Translations under genes and position numbers: made by a program
Notes under the pieces: generated by a model
Seen by the model: the letters and a program-made list of their open reading frames with translations, nothing else
Databases searched by the model: none
What the model was told of the DNA's origin: nothing
In this document: positions 9,169 to 16,283 of the stretch, in pieces
How the letters are laid out: every line of letters starts with the position of its first letter
Numbering within the stretch: the stretch's first letter is position 1
Assembly: GCA_900539835.1 (NCBI GenBank)
Contig: UQDR01000001.1
Location: 78,495-142,494, forward strand
DNA: 64,000 nt
Direction of reading: 5' to 3'
Origin: an uncultured Ruminococcus sp.
GTDB taxonomy: Bacteria; Bacillota; Clostridia; Oscillospirales; Ruminococcaceae

Positions 9169-10386
9169 TTATGCTTTATATACTTTGTGGAATACTTTTT
9201 TGCCTTTTTTGATTATTACAGGTTCTGAAAGGTCAATCAGTCCTTTAGGATCAGTAAACTTTTCATCATTTACAGATATAGCATTTTGAGTTACAAGGGT
9301 TCTTGCATCTCTATTTGATGTACAAATGCCTGTCTTAACCAGCAATGTGAGAATGCCTATTTTGCCGTCCTGCAAATCATTAGAGGAAATTTCCGTTGAA
9401 GGCATATCCGCACTATCAGTTCCATTTGAAAACAGAGCTTTTGCTGCTGCGTCTGCCTTATTAGCTTCTTCCTCACCATGGACAAGCTTTGTAAGTTCAT
9501 AAGCAAGAAGTTCTTTTGCTTTATTGAACTGAGCGCCCTCCATAGTCTTTTCCATTTCCTCAATTTGCTCAACAGGCACAAATGTAAGCATTTTCAGACA
9601 CTTGATAACGTCAGCATCAGAAACATTTCTCCAATACTGATAGAACTCATAAGGTGAAGTTTTTTCAGGGTCAAGCCATACTGCTCCTTTTTCGGTCTTA
9701 CCCATTTTCTTACCCTCAGAATTAAGCAGCAGTGTTATTGTCATTGCATATGCGTCTTTTCCCAATTTACGGCGAATAAGCTCTGTACCGCCAAGCATAT
9801 TAGCCCACTGGTCGTCACCGCCGAACTGCATATTACAGCCGTAATCCTGAAACAGCTTATAGAAATCGTAGCTCTGCATAATCATGTAGTTAAACTCTAA
9901 GAATGTAAGTCCTCTTTCCATTCTTTGCTTATAACATTCGTGAGAAAGCATTCTGTTTACACTGAAATGAGCACCCACATCACGAAGCACATCAACATAA
10001 TTCAAATCAAGCAGCCAATCGGCATTATTTACAACAATAGCTTTATCCTCAGAAAAATCAATGAAGTTACTCATTTGCTTTTTAAAGCATTCCACATTGT
10101 GATTGATTGTTTCTTTAGTCATCATTTTTCTCATATCGGATTTTCCGGACGGATCTCCGATCATAGCAGTACCGCCTCCGATGAGGACGATAGGTTTATT
10201 TCCTGCCATTTGCAGACGTTTCATAAGACAAAGTGCCATAAAATGTCCAACGTGCAGGCTGTCGGCTGTCGGGTCGAAGCCAATATAGAAGGTAGCCTTT
10301 CCTGCATTTATAAGCTCCTTGATTTCTTCCTCGTCTGTTAATTGTGCGAGAAGTCCTCTTCTTTTTAGTTCTTCAAATAATGTCAT
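9169..10386 (-). CDS. tyrS: Tyrosyl-tRNA synthetase
   Basis: TyrRS charges tRNA-Tyr. The 405-residue protein is a bacterial TyrRS: FDPTADSLHVGH carries the HIGH-type motif (HVGH, residues 45-48), QFGGDDQW is in the active site, KMGKT (227-231) stands for KMSKS, and the C-terminal 65 residues form an S4 RNA-binding domain. Its first 14 bases overlap the end of the upstream epimerase gene, and the promoter-proximal T-box with a UAC specifier lies about 1.9 kb upstream before two other genes. I therefore read it as the third gene of a Tyr T-box operon. Confidence 0.97.
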   Translation of the reverse strand: MTLFEELKRRGLLAQLTDEEEIKELINAGKATFYIGFDPTADSLHVGHFMALCLMKRLQMAGNKPIVLIGGGTAMIGDPSGKSDMRKMMTKETINHNVECFKKQMSNFIDFSEDKAIVVNNADWLLDLNYVDVLRDVGAHFSVNRMLSHECYKQRMERGLTFLEFNYMIMQSYDFYKLFQDYGCNMQFGGDDQWANMLGGTELIRRKLGKDAYAMTITLLLNSEGKKMGKTEKGAVWLDPEKTSPYEFYQYWRNVSDADVIKCLKMLTFVPVEQIEEMEKTMEGAQFNKAKELLAYELTKLVHGEEEANKADAAAKALFSNGTDSADMPSTEISSNDLQDGKIGILTLLVKTGICTSNRDARTLVTQNAISVNDEKFTDPKGLIDLSEPVIIKKGKKVFHKVYKA

Positions 10387-11293
10387 TTTTTATTCCTCCA
10401 AAATTATTTTTTATATATTCAATATATTTTTTTCTGCGTACTAATTCCTTATGGTTTTTGTACCAGTCATATGACTGTTTTAAGCCCACTTCCAAAGGCT
10501 TTACATTTGGCATAAGTTCCTGTTGCTTTGTAACGTCAAGTATATAACCATAATCAAGAAACGGAAAATAATCACGCTGATTTATGTTTTCATTTACATA
10601 CTTGATTTCAGGTGTTTTATCTAAAACTTTGTAGCATAGTCTTACCCATTCATTTATGTCAATAATGTGAGAATTACCTACATTGAAAATATGTTGACTT
10701 GGTTTTTTCTCAATAATTATTTCAATAAAACGACACATATCCTCTATATCAAAGAATTGCAAAGGCATTTTGCCGTCTTTCGGGACATAAAAAGGCAAAT
10801 TCTTTTCTGCACAGTCAAAGACAAATGCTTCACGATAAAGATTATTCATAGCACCATATAAATATGGTGGTCGCAAAATATATGCATTTGGTACTTTTTC
10901 AAGCAACAGCCATTCCGCTTTAATTTTATTAGTACCATAATCTCTCCAGTAAATATTTTCGTCAAGCTTTTGTTCTTCTGTAAACGGCTGAATATTTGTT
11001 TCGGGATAAACTGCACTTGAGCTTATCATAACATACTCGCCAAATTTACCCAACCCCTCAAGCAAATCTGATATATCGTCTTTTTTATATGCAGTTACAT
11101 CAATAACCAAATCGAAATTAATATTTTTAAGAGTGCCACCTAAATTGTGTCTGTCACAGTTTATCAACTTAACTCCCTTTGATTGAGAACGAGAATTTCT
11201 ATTTAAAACATAAACTTCGTGATCTTTTTTCACAAAATATTCAGCTGTATAACGACTTGCGAAAACCGTTCCGCCTGTAATTAAAACCTTCAT
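10373..11293 (-). CDS. NAD-dependent epimerase/dehydratase family protein
   Basis: This is an extended short-chain dehydrogenase of 306 residues. The N-terminus MKVLITGGT followed by VFASRYTAEYF is the dinucleotide-binding Rossmann turn, here GGTVFAS in place of the usual GGTGFIG. The catalytic SSSAVY serine segment and the YGTNK (YxxxK) motif are present. This GGTxF-type subgroup includes RNA-binding-protein-like and sugar-nucleotide epimerases, and the substrate is not predictable. The ATG at 11293 follows AGAGG. It lies between the Tyr T-box radical SAM gene and tyrS and overlaps tyrS by 14 bases, so it should be co-transcribed with the synthetase. Confidence 0.8.
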   Translation of the reverse strand: MKVLITGGTVFASRYTAEYFVKKDHEVYVLNRNSRSQSKGVKLINCDRHNLGGTLKNINFDLVIDVTAYKKDDISDLLEGLGKFGEYVMISSSAVYPETNIQPFTEEQKLDENIYWRDYGTNKIKAEWLLLEKVPNAYILRPPYLYGAMNNLYREAFVFDCAEKNLPFYVPKDGKMPLQFFDIEDMCRFIEIIIEKKPSQHIFNVGNSHIIDINEWVRLCYKVLDKTPEIKYVNENINQRDYFPFLDYGYILDVTKQQELMPNVKPLEVGLKQSYDWYKNHKELVRRKKYIEYIKNNFGGIKNDII

Positions 11294-11398
11294 GTCATTT
11301 TACCTCTCTTTCAAATATTAATTCGAAAACTAAACATAACCGATGAAATCAAATAATGATTTCACGGATATCACCACCTTTCAATATAATTATTTATA

Positions 11399-12283
11399 TC
11401 AATCAAAAAAGCTAAGCTGTGTATTGCCATATCCCTGCTTATATGCTCTGATAATATCTTTCATATTGTACAGAATACCGAACCTATCGCATTCAGCGGC
11501 AAATACCCTCCATAGCTTTTTTGCATTGGGCGATACACAGTTATATCTATCGCCAAAGTATTTTTTATATTTATCTGAAAGCCCTGGAAACAACTTATCC
11601 AGCTTTTCGTAATAGTAATCACGCTGATTCTGCCTTAATGTCATACCGAATGCAGGGTAAATAATTCTTACACCACAATCATGAGCTGTTCTAACAATAT
11701 TAAGAATATTCTCCTCATTATCCTCTATAAACGGCAGAACGGGCATTAGAGTTATTCCGGTAAACAGACCCGCATCAGACATTTTTGTAAGTGCGTCAAA
11801 TCTTTCAGATGATACTGAAACATTAGGTTCAATCAATCTGCACAGCGTATCATCGGCAGTTGTAATTGTCATTTTACAAAGAACGGGACTGTGTTCAGCA
11901 ATGCCTTTATAGACATCAATATCACGGGTGATAAGACTGCTTTTAGTTATTACCGTAACACCAAATTCAAATGCATCAATTAGTTCTAATGCGTGCCTTG
12001 TAGCAAGTTCTGTTTTTTCAAAAGGATTGTATGGGTCACTCATTGCACCAGTGCCTATTATTCCTGTTCGCACCTTTCGTCTTAATTCATCACGAAGTAT
12101 CTGCAAGCAATTTTCTTTTACCTTTACAGTATCAAAATCGTCCACACGGTAACACTCGCTTCTGCTGTCGCAATAAATACAGCTGTGACAACAGCCACGA
12201 TATAAATTAATATTATAGTCATTGCCGAACCACTCAGAGGATTTGTTTTTCTGTAAAATTGTTTTACAAGGTATTGTCTGCAT
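11399..12283 (-). CDS. Radical SAM protein, SPL (spore photoproduct lyase-like) family
   Basis: This protein of about 294 residues carries the radical SAM cluster motif Cx3Cx2C at Cys31, Cys35 and Cys38 in the segment RGCCHSCIYC. Next come the GTGAMSDPYNPFE and VITKSSL features seen in the SPL/Rv2578c-like family. It is shorter than SplB and its substrate is unknown. I chose the ATG at 12283 rather than a GTG nine bases upstream, because AGAGGTG then lies at a good distance of six bases. It is the first gene behind the Tyr T-box. A spacer of about 105 bases with an imperfect TGAAATCA/TGATTTCA hairpin separates it from the epimerase. Confidence 0.85.
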   Translation of the reverse strand: MQTIPCKTILQKNKSSEWFGNDYNINLYRGCCHSCIYCDSRSECYRVDDFDTVKVKENCLQILRDELRRKVRTGIIGTGAMSDPYNPFEKTELATRHALELIDAFEFGVTVITKSSLITRDIDVYKGIAEHSPVLCKMTITTADDTLCRLIEPNVSVSSERFDALTKMSDAGLFTGITLMPVLPFIEDNEENILNIVRTAHDCGVRIIYPAFGMTLRQNQRDYYYEKLDKLFPGLSDKYKKYFGDRYNCVSPNAKKLWRVFAAECDRFGILYNMKDIIRAYKQGYGNTQLSFFD

Positions 12284-12299
12284 AGTTTTCACCTCTTAA

Positions 12300-12558
12300 G
12301 AAAAAAATCCCCCGACAGAAAATCTGCCGGAGGACGAAATTACTCGTGGTACCACCTCGGTTTATCAGGCAAAACCTGACCTCATAGCTTGCATACACAA
12401 ACCTGTTCGATAACGGGAACTCCCGTACTTCCCTACTATAATTTCAAGAAGTCTGCTCCGAGATGTATTCACAGATTATACTGTTATGTTCTCGCACCGC
12501 CCGAACACTCTCTTAAACAGCAATAATAAGCTACTTGTTCTCATCAACACTTTTAAAT
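12300..12558 (-). promoter_or_regulatory. T-box leader, tRNA-Tyr specific
   Basis: On the minus strand the T-box core AGGTGGTACCACGAG lies at about 12359-12345. The UGGU bulge implies an A discriminator, as in tRNA-Tyr. In stem I the specifier loop reads GTGAA-TAC-A, putting a UAC (Tyr) codon at 12467-12465. The leader ends in a terminator, CCTCCGGCAGA-TTTT-TCTGTCGGGGG followed by seven T, at about 12335-12300. It is followed directly by the radical SAM gene, not by tyrS, which is the third gene downstream. Confidence 0.93.
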
Positions 12559-12567
12559 ATTAATATA

Positions 12568-12596
12568 AATTTAGCACATTTAAATCCAAATGTCAA
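12568..12596 (-). promoter_or_regulatory. Promoter of the Tyr T-box operon
   Basis: On the minus strand TTGACA (12596-12591) and TAAATT (12573-12568) are 17 bases apart, placed between the glyA stop codon and the T-box leader. This gives the T-box transcript its own start. Confidence 0.75.
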
Positions 12597-12599
12597 GAA

Positions 12600-13847
12600 T
12601 TACTCGTACAAAGGATACTTATTACAAATCTCTGTAACGCCTGCTCTGATTTCATCAGCTTTATTTTCAAAGTCAGTAACAGCAAGATAAATAAATTCTG
12701 CGATCTTATCCATATCTTCCTCAACAAGTCCTCTTGTAGTAACAGCAGGAGTACCGATTCTGATACCGCTTGTTACAAATGGACTCTGTGGGTCGTTAGG
12801 AACTGCATTCTTGTTTACAGTGATAAACACTTCATCAAGACGCTTTTCAAGCTCTTTACCTGTAATATCAAAGGACTGCAAATCAACAAGCATAAGGTGA
12901 TTATCGCTTCCGTTTGAAACAAGATTGAATCCTCGTGATACAAGTCCCTTAGCAAGAGCCTGTGCATTTTTAACTACCTGTTCCGCATAAGCTTTGAATT
13001 CAGGCTTTAATGCTTCTCCGAAGCAAACTGCTTTAGCAGCAATAACATGCATAAGAGGACCGCCCTGTGTACCCGGGAATATTGCTTTATTAAACTTCTT
13101 TGCGAGCTCCTCGTCATTTGTAAGGATCATACCGCCTCTTGGACCTCTTAAAGTCTTATGAGTAGTAGTGGTAACAACATCGGCATAAGGTACTGGAGAT
13201 GGATGTTGACCGCCTGCAACAAGTCCTGCGATATGAGCCATATCCACCATAAAGTATGCTCCGACCTCTTTGGCGATTTCAGAAATTCTTTCAAAATCAA
13301 TTACACGGGGATATGCGGAAGCACCGGCAACAATAAGCTTCGGTTTATTTTCTATTGCAAGCTTTTCAAGCTCGTCATAATCAAGATATCCATTATCATC
13401 AAGACCATAAGAAATAAAGTTATAGTTTTTACCTGACATATTTACAGGTGAGCCATGTGTAAGATGTCCGCCGTGAGCAAGGCTCATACCAAGAATAGTA
13501 TCACCTACGTCACAGAGTGCAAAATAAACTGCAAGGTTAGCCTGTGCACCTGAATGGGGCTGAACGTTAGCATATTTCGCGCCAAAAAGTTTACAAGCTC
13601 TTTCAATAGCGATATTTTCAACTACGTCAACGCACTCGCAGCCGCCGTAATATCTTTTTCCTGAATATCCTTCTGCATACTTATTTGTCAAGGCACTGCC
13701 CATAGCTGCCATAACGGCAGGTGAAACGATATTTTCGCTGGCGATAAGCTCAAGATTTCTTCTCTGGCGAGCAAGCTCTGAATTCATTGCTTCTCCGACT
13801 TCTTTATCAAAGCCTTCAACAAAACCAATTGTGTCTACTATTTTCAT
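12600..13847 (-). CDS. glyA: Serine hydroxymethyltransferase
   Basis: GlyA converts serine and tetrahydrofolate to glycine and 5,10-methylene-THF. The 415-residue protein has LIASENIVSP near the N-terminus, the YYGGCECVD region, the SLAHGGHLTHG segment and the PLP lysine K231 in TTTTHKTLRGPRGG. It is a monocistronic gene with its own promoter and an AAGGAG site ahead of the ATG. Its product feeds one-carbon units to the methionine genes found elsewhere in the window. Confidence 0.97.
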   Translation of the reverse strand: MKIVDTIGFVEGFDKEVGEAMNSELARQRRNLELIASENIVSPAVMAAMGSALTNKYAEGYSGKRYYGGCECVDVVENIAIERACKLFGAKYANVQPHSGAQANLAVYFALCDVGDTILGMSLAHGGHLTHGSPVNMSGKNYNFISYGLDDNGYLDYDELEKLAIENKPKLIVAGASAYPRVIDFERISEIAKEVGAYFMVDMAHIAGLVAGGQHPSPVPYADVVTTTTHKTLRGPRGGMILTNDEELAKKFNKAIFPGTQGGPLMHVIAAKAVCFGEALKPEFKAYAEQVVKNAQALAKGLVSRGFNLVSNGSDNHLMLVDLQSFDITGKELEKRLDEVFITVNKNAVPNDPQSPFVTSGIRIGTPAVTTRGLVEEDMDKIAEFIYLAVTDFENKADEIRAGVTEICNKYPLYE

Positions 13848-13894
13848 ATAAATACTCCTTACATATTAAATTCTGTCCAATTAAAGATATATTT

Positions 13895-13923
13895 ATTATA
13901 TCTTATTTCCAACAATAATGCAA
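13895..13923 (-). promoter_or_regulatory. Promoter of glyA
   Basis: On the minus strand TTGCAT (13923-13918) and TATAAT (13900-13895) have a 17-base spacer, about 47 bases before the glyA start codon. Confidence 0.7.
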
Positions 13924-13946
13924 GTAAAAACGTATATTTTTTATTA

Positions 13947-14264
13947 TTAAAATTGAAAGGCGTTCATTCTGGAAGAAACACACCATAAAATCATAATAAT
14001 CAGTGTTGCTATCATAGGAAGAATATTATAAATCCAATAATCCTTTTTGTTTTCTTGTTTTATTAGCTGTATTATACGAAAAGCAATCATTAATGGTATA
14101 CTTATAATAAACATTGCATAGCCTATAGGCACGAAGCTTTCCGCTTCAGCATCTTTTCTGTCTATAATCATAAGTAACGCATAAGTAAACCACCAGAAAG
14201 AAAACCAACCAAATAAAATATTTATTATTATATTAAATATATTTTTTATATCATTAACCTCCAT
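13947..14264 (-). CDS. Small membrane protein of unknown function
   Basis: I do not recognise a family. The 105 residues contain three clear hydrophobic helices (about residues 12-33, 46-66 and 78-96), separated by short charged loops with DRKDAEAES and KQENKKD. The start is uncertain: GGAGG overlaps the second codon of the chosen ATG, and no better upstream site is visible. It lies alone between glyA and ruvX. It could be a real small membrane protein, but support is moderate. Confidence 0.5.
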   Translation of the reverse strand: MEVNDIKNIFNIIINILFGWFSFWWFTYALLMIIDRKDAEAESFVPIGYAMFIISIPLMIAFRIIQLIKQENKKDYWIYNILPMIATLIIMILWCVSSRMNAFQF

Positions 14265-14436
14265 CCATTTTATGTAATTATTTATAATTATACAATAATA
14301 TCATTTATTTGTCAATTAAATAACAGCAGATTATAGCCTAATTACATTTTTAGCAGATTATTTATTGAAATATTTTTAAAACTATGATATACTGATATTA
14401 ATTTATGTATTTAGACAGCTTGAAAGGAATGATTAA

Positions 14437-14865
14437 ATGAAAATTATGGCGGTTGATTACGGTGATGTCAGGACAGGTCTTGCAGTATGCGACAGAACGG
14501 AATTTCTGGCTTCCCCTATTGGTACGATAGAAGAACGCAATGCTCAGATTCTTGCTATGAAAATAGCTCATATGGCTGAGCAATATGAAGTGGGCGAAAT
14601 AGTAGTAGGACTTCCGAAAAACATGAATGGTTCAATGGGACCAAGAGCTGAAAAATGCAAAGCTTTTGCTGATATGCTCAATGAAATTACAGAATGTCCT
14701 GTTAACATGTGGGATGAGCGGTCTACTACTGTAACTGCGCATCAAATTTTAAACGAGACAAATGTAAGAGGCAAAAACAGAAAAGCCGTTGTCGACACGG
14801 TAGCCGCAACGGTAATTTTAGAAGGATATTTAGATTTCAGGAGAAAAAACAAAAATAAAGGCTAA
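14437..14865 (+). CDS. ruvX: RuvX/YqgF family endonuclease (Holliday junction resolvase-like)
   Basis: The protein is an RNase H-fold nuclease of 142 residues, implicated in 16S rRNA 5'-end processing and possibly junction resolution. The first acidic residue is in MAVDYGDVRTG, followed by VVGLPKNMNGSMGPRAE, the WDERSTTVTA motif and the final acidic residue in VVDTVAAT. It is single-copy and short, as is usual. The ATG follows GAAAGGA. The gene converges with the small TSUP gene, overlapping by four bases at the 3' ends. Confidence 0.93.
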   Translation: MKIMAVDYGDVRTGLAVCDRTEFLASPIGTIEERNAQILAMKIAHMAEQYEVGEIVVGLPKNMNGSMGPRAEKCKAFADMLNEITECPVNMWDERSTTVTAHQILNETNVRGKNRKAVVDTVAATVILEGYLDFRRKNKNKG

Positions 14866-15227
14866 CTTTTTTTCTTCTTTGAAAACATTTCTTTTAAGCC
14901 GGCAATTATGACAAAGCCGCCGAATAATTTTTGCAATATTTCATTATCTGTTTTATTTGCAATAATGCTGAAAACAATTACAAAGATCGTTCCTGTAATT
15001 AAAATGGGAACGATTTTTTTCCATTCTATGAGGTGGTTTTTGTTATGATAATAAAGAGATAGCAAGGCGATGGGAATAAAAAAGATAAGGTTTATGCCTT
15101 GTGCTGACAACTGAGGCATTTGAGCAAACACTGTCAGATAAATAATCAATACCATACCTCCGCCGAGCCCCAAAGACGCAAAGATTCCTGTAATGAATGA
15201 TACAACTGCTATAACTAAAAAATTCAT
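14862..15227 (-). CDS. Half-size TSUP (TauE/SafE) transporter subunit, C-terminal-type
   Basis: The protein has 121 residues with four hydrophobic helices and the repeat motif SLGLGGGMVL near the N-terminus. Full-length TauE/SafE permeases are about 250 residues and built from two such four-helix repeats. This gene and the one upstream (15230-15592) together add up to one such protein, in two different frames. The junction has a proper AGGT plus spacing before the ATG, so I read a natural two-subunit transporter rather than a broken gene. The substrate (sulfite, sulfonates or another organic anion in the family) is unknown. It ends in KKKKS. Confidence 0.75.
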   Translation of the reverse strand: MNFLVIAVVSFITGIFASLGLGGGMVLIIYLTVFAQMPQLSAQGINLIFFIPIALLSLYYHNKNHLIEWKKIVPILITGTIFVIVFSIIANKTDNEILQKLFGGFVIIAGLKEMFSKKKKS

Positions 15228-15229
15228 TT

Positions 15230-15592
15230 TTACCTCATTATCAATCTTATACCAAAAGCTATCATTACTGCTCCGAATATTCTTTTAAGCGTAATACTTG
15301 ATAGTTTCATCAGCAATTTTGTTCCGAAAAAAACACCGGCTATTCCAAAAGGAATAAATTTAAGTGCATAAATTATATCGATGCTTCCTTTTGTAAAATA
15401 GACCAAACCGCTTATTATACTCAAAGGGAGCGTGATTGCTATTGAGGTTGCATGAGCTTTTTTTACCTCAGTTTTATCATGTTCGAGCATTGGAACGGCA
15501 ACGATGCCTCCGCCTGATCCGAACAAGCCGTTTGCCGCACCCACAAAGGCACCCATAATATACAAATAAGCTTTTTTCATATATTTTAACAA
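15230..15592 (-). CDS. Half-size TSUP (TauE/SafE) transporter subunit, N-terminal-type
   Basis: This 120-residue protein has four membrane helices and the diagnostic NGLFGSGGGIVAVPML motif of the TSUP family. The start is probably the TTG at 15592, with AGGG seven bases away. An ATG four codons later (15580) is the alternative but has no site at a good distance. The start region overlaps the tail of the khpA terminator, so transcription may come from readthrough of the ffh-rpsP-khpA transcript. The stop codon lies two bases before the start of the partner gene. Confidence 0.75.
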   Translation of the reverse strand: MLKYMKKAYLYIMGAFVGAANGLFGSGGGIVAVPMLEHDKTEVKKAHATSIAITLPLSIISGLVYFTKGSIDIIYALKFIPFGIAGVFFGTKLLMKLSSITLKRIFGAVMIAFGIRLIMR

Positions 15593-15625
15593 AAAATCAC
15601 CCTATACTATTATTAGTACAGGGTG
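15590..15625 (-). terminator. Terminator after khpA
   Basis: On the minus strand CACCCTGTACTAA pairs with TTAGTATAGGGTG with one mismatch around a four-base loop. A run of six T follows at 15596-15591. It ends the ylxM-ffh-rpsP-khpA unit and runs into the start of the TSUP pair. Confidence 0.75.
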
Positions 15626-15647
15626 AAAATTTATTCCTAATAAAATA

Positions 15648-15881
15648 TCAGTCAATCTCAACCATAATTTTCTGATTAATACGGGAAGCACCAGCTCTCA
15701 TAACAGTACGAATCGCTTTTGCAATTCTTCCCTGCTTACCGATAACTCTGCCCATATCTGACTGAGCAACATGAAGATGATAAACAACAATATCTTTTTC
15801 ATTTGGCTCATCAACTGTAACTACGACAGCTTCTTTATCCTCAACAAGCTCCGCAACTATGGTTTCAAGTAATTCCTTCAT
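15648..15881 (-). CDS. khpA: KH-domain RNA-binding protein KhpA (YlqC)
   Basis: KhpA is a small single-KH protein that pairs with KhpB/Jag and binds RNA in Gram-positive bacteria. I start it at the ATG at 15881, just after GGAGGA, giving 77 residues that begin MKELLETIVAEL. Upstream in-frame codons lack the family sequence. The GxxG loop is in GRVIGKQGR. In many Firmicutes the order is ffh-rpsP-khpA-rimM-trmD-rplS. Here a terminator follows khpA and rimM, trmD and rplS are absent. A structured spacer separates it from rpsP. Confidence 0.93.
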   Translation of the reverse strand: MKELLETIVAELVEDKEAVVVTVDEPNEKDIVVYHLHVAQSDMGRVIGKQGRIAKAIRTVMRAGASRINQKIMVEID

Positions 15882-15908
15882 AATAAATCCTCCATTCTCC
15901 CACGGAAA

Positions 15909-15982
15909 TGCGGTAGGAAGCCCCACCGATAAATCAGCAAGGCTGTTGGTGGGATAAGAGCCTTACTGATTGGATAACCGCA
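15909..15982 (-). ncRNA. Candidate structured RNA element in the rpsP-khpA spacer
   Basis: Read on the minus strand, the spacer contains three nested or crossing helices. The outer stem is TGCGGT (15982-15977) with ACCGCA (15914-15909). A 12-pair stem with one G-U joins ATCAGTAAGGCT (15970-15959) and AGCCTTGCTGAT (15944-15933). CCCACC (15953-15948), in the loop of that stem, can pair with GGTGGG (15927-15922) beyond it. The last two cross, giving either a pseudoknot or two mutually exclusive states. The khpA ribosome binding site follows about 15 bases later. I do not recognise a known Rfam family. A regulatory role for khpA is inference. Confidence 0.55.
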
Positions 15983-15985
15983 CAA

Positions 15986-16228
15986 TTAGATAGTGCCGTT
16001 CTTTTTTAAAAGTGCTTTAACTGTATCAGTTGGCTGAGCACCGTTAGCAATCCAAGATTTAGCCTTTTCGTCGTCGATTTTAAGTACTGAAGGCTCCTTT
16101 GTAGGATCATAGTAGCCAAGTTCCTCAATAAAACGACCGTCACGTGGATATCTTGAATCAGCAACAACTATACGATAGAAAGGAGCTTTTTTAGCACCCA
16201 TTCTTCTAAGTCTGATTTTAACTGCCAT
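15986..16228 (-). CDS. rpsP: 30S ribosomal protein bS16
   Basis: The 80-residue protein begins MAVKIRLRRMGAKKAPFYRI, the hallmark of bS16, with RYPRDGRFIEELGYYDP following. It is a component of the 30S subunit body. It lies 55 bases after ffh with a GGAGGTG site and is followed by the structured spacer and khpA. Confidence 0.98.
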   Translation of the reverse strand: MAVKIRLRRMGAKKAPFYRIVVADSRYPRDGRFIEELGYYDPTKEPSVLKIDDEKAKSWIANGAQPTDTVKALLKKNGTI

Positions 16229-16283
16229 TATAAATTCACCTCCGAATATTAATTATATATCAACGCTTTCGCACTGATTTACA

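Noticed and set aside
14862..15592. A frameshifted pseudogene of a single TSUP permease
   Set aside because: The second gene has its own start and ribosome binding site, and both halves end and begin at repeat boundaries.
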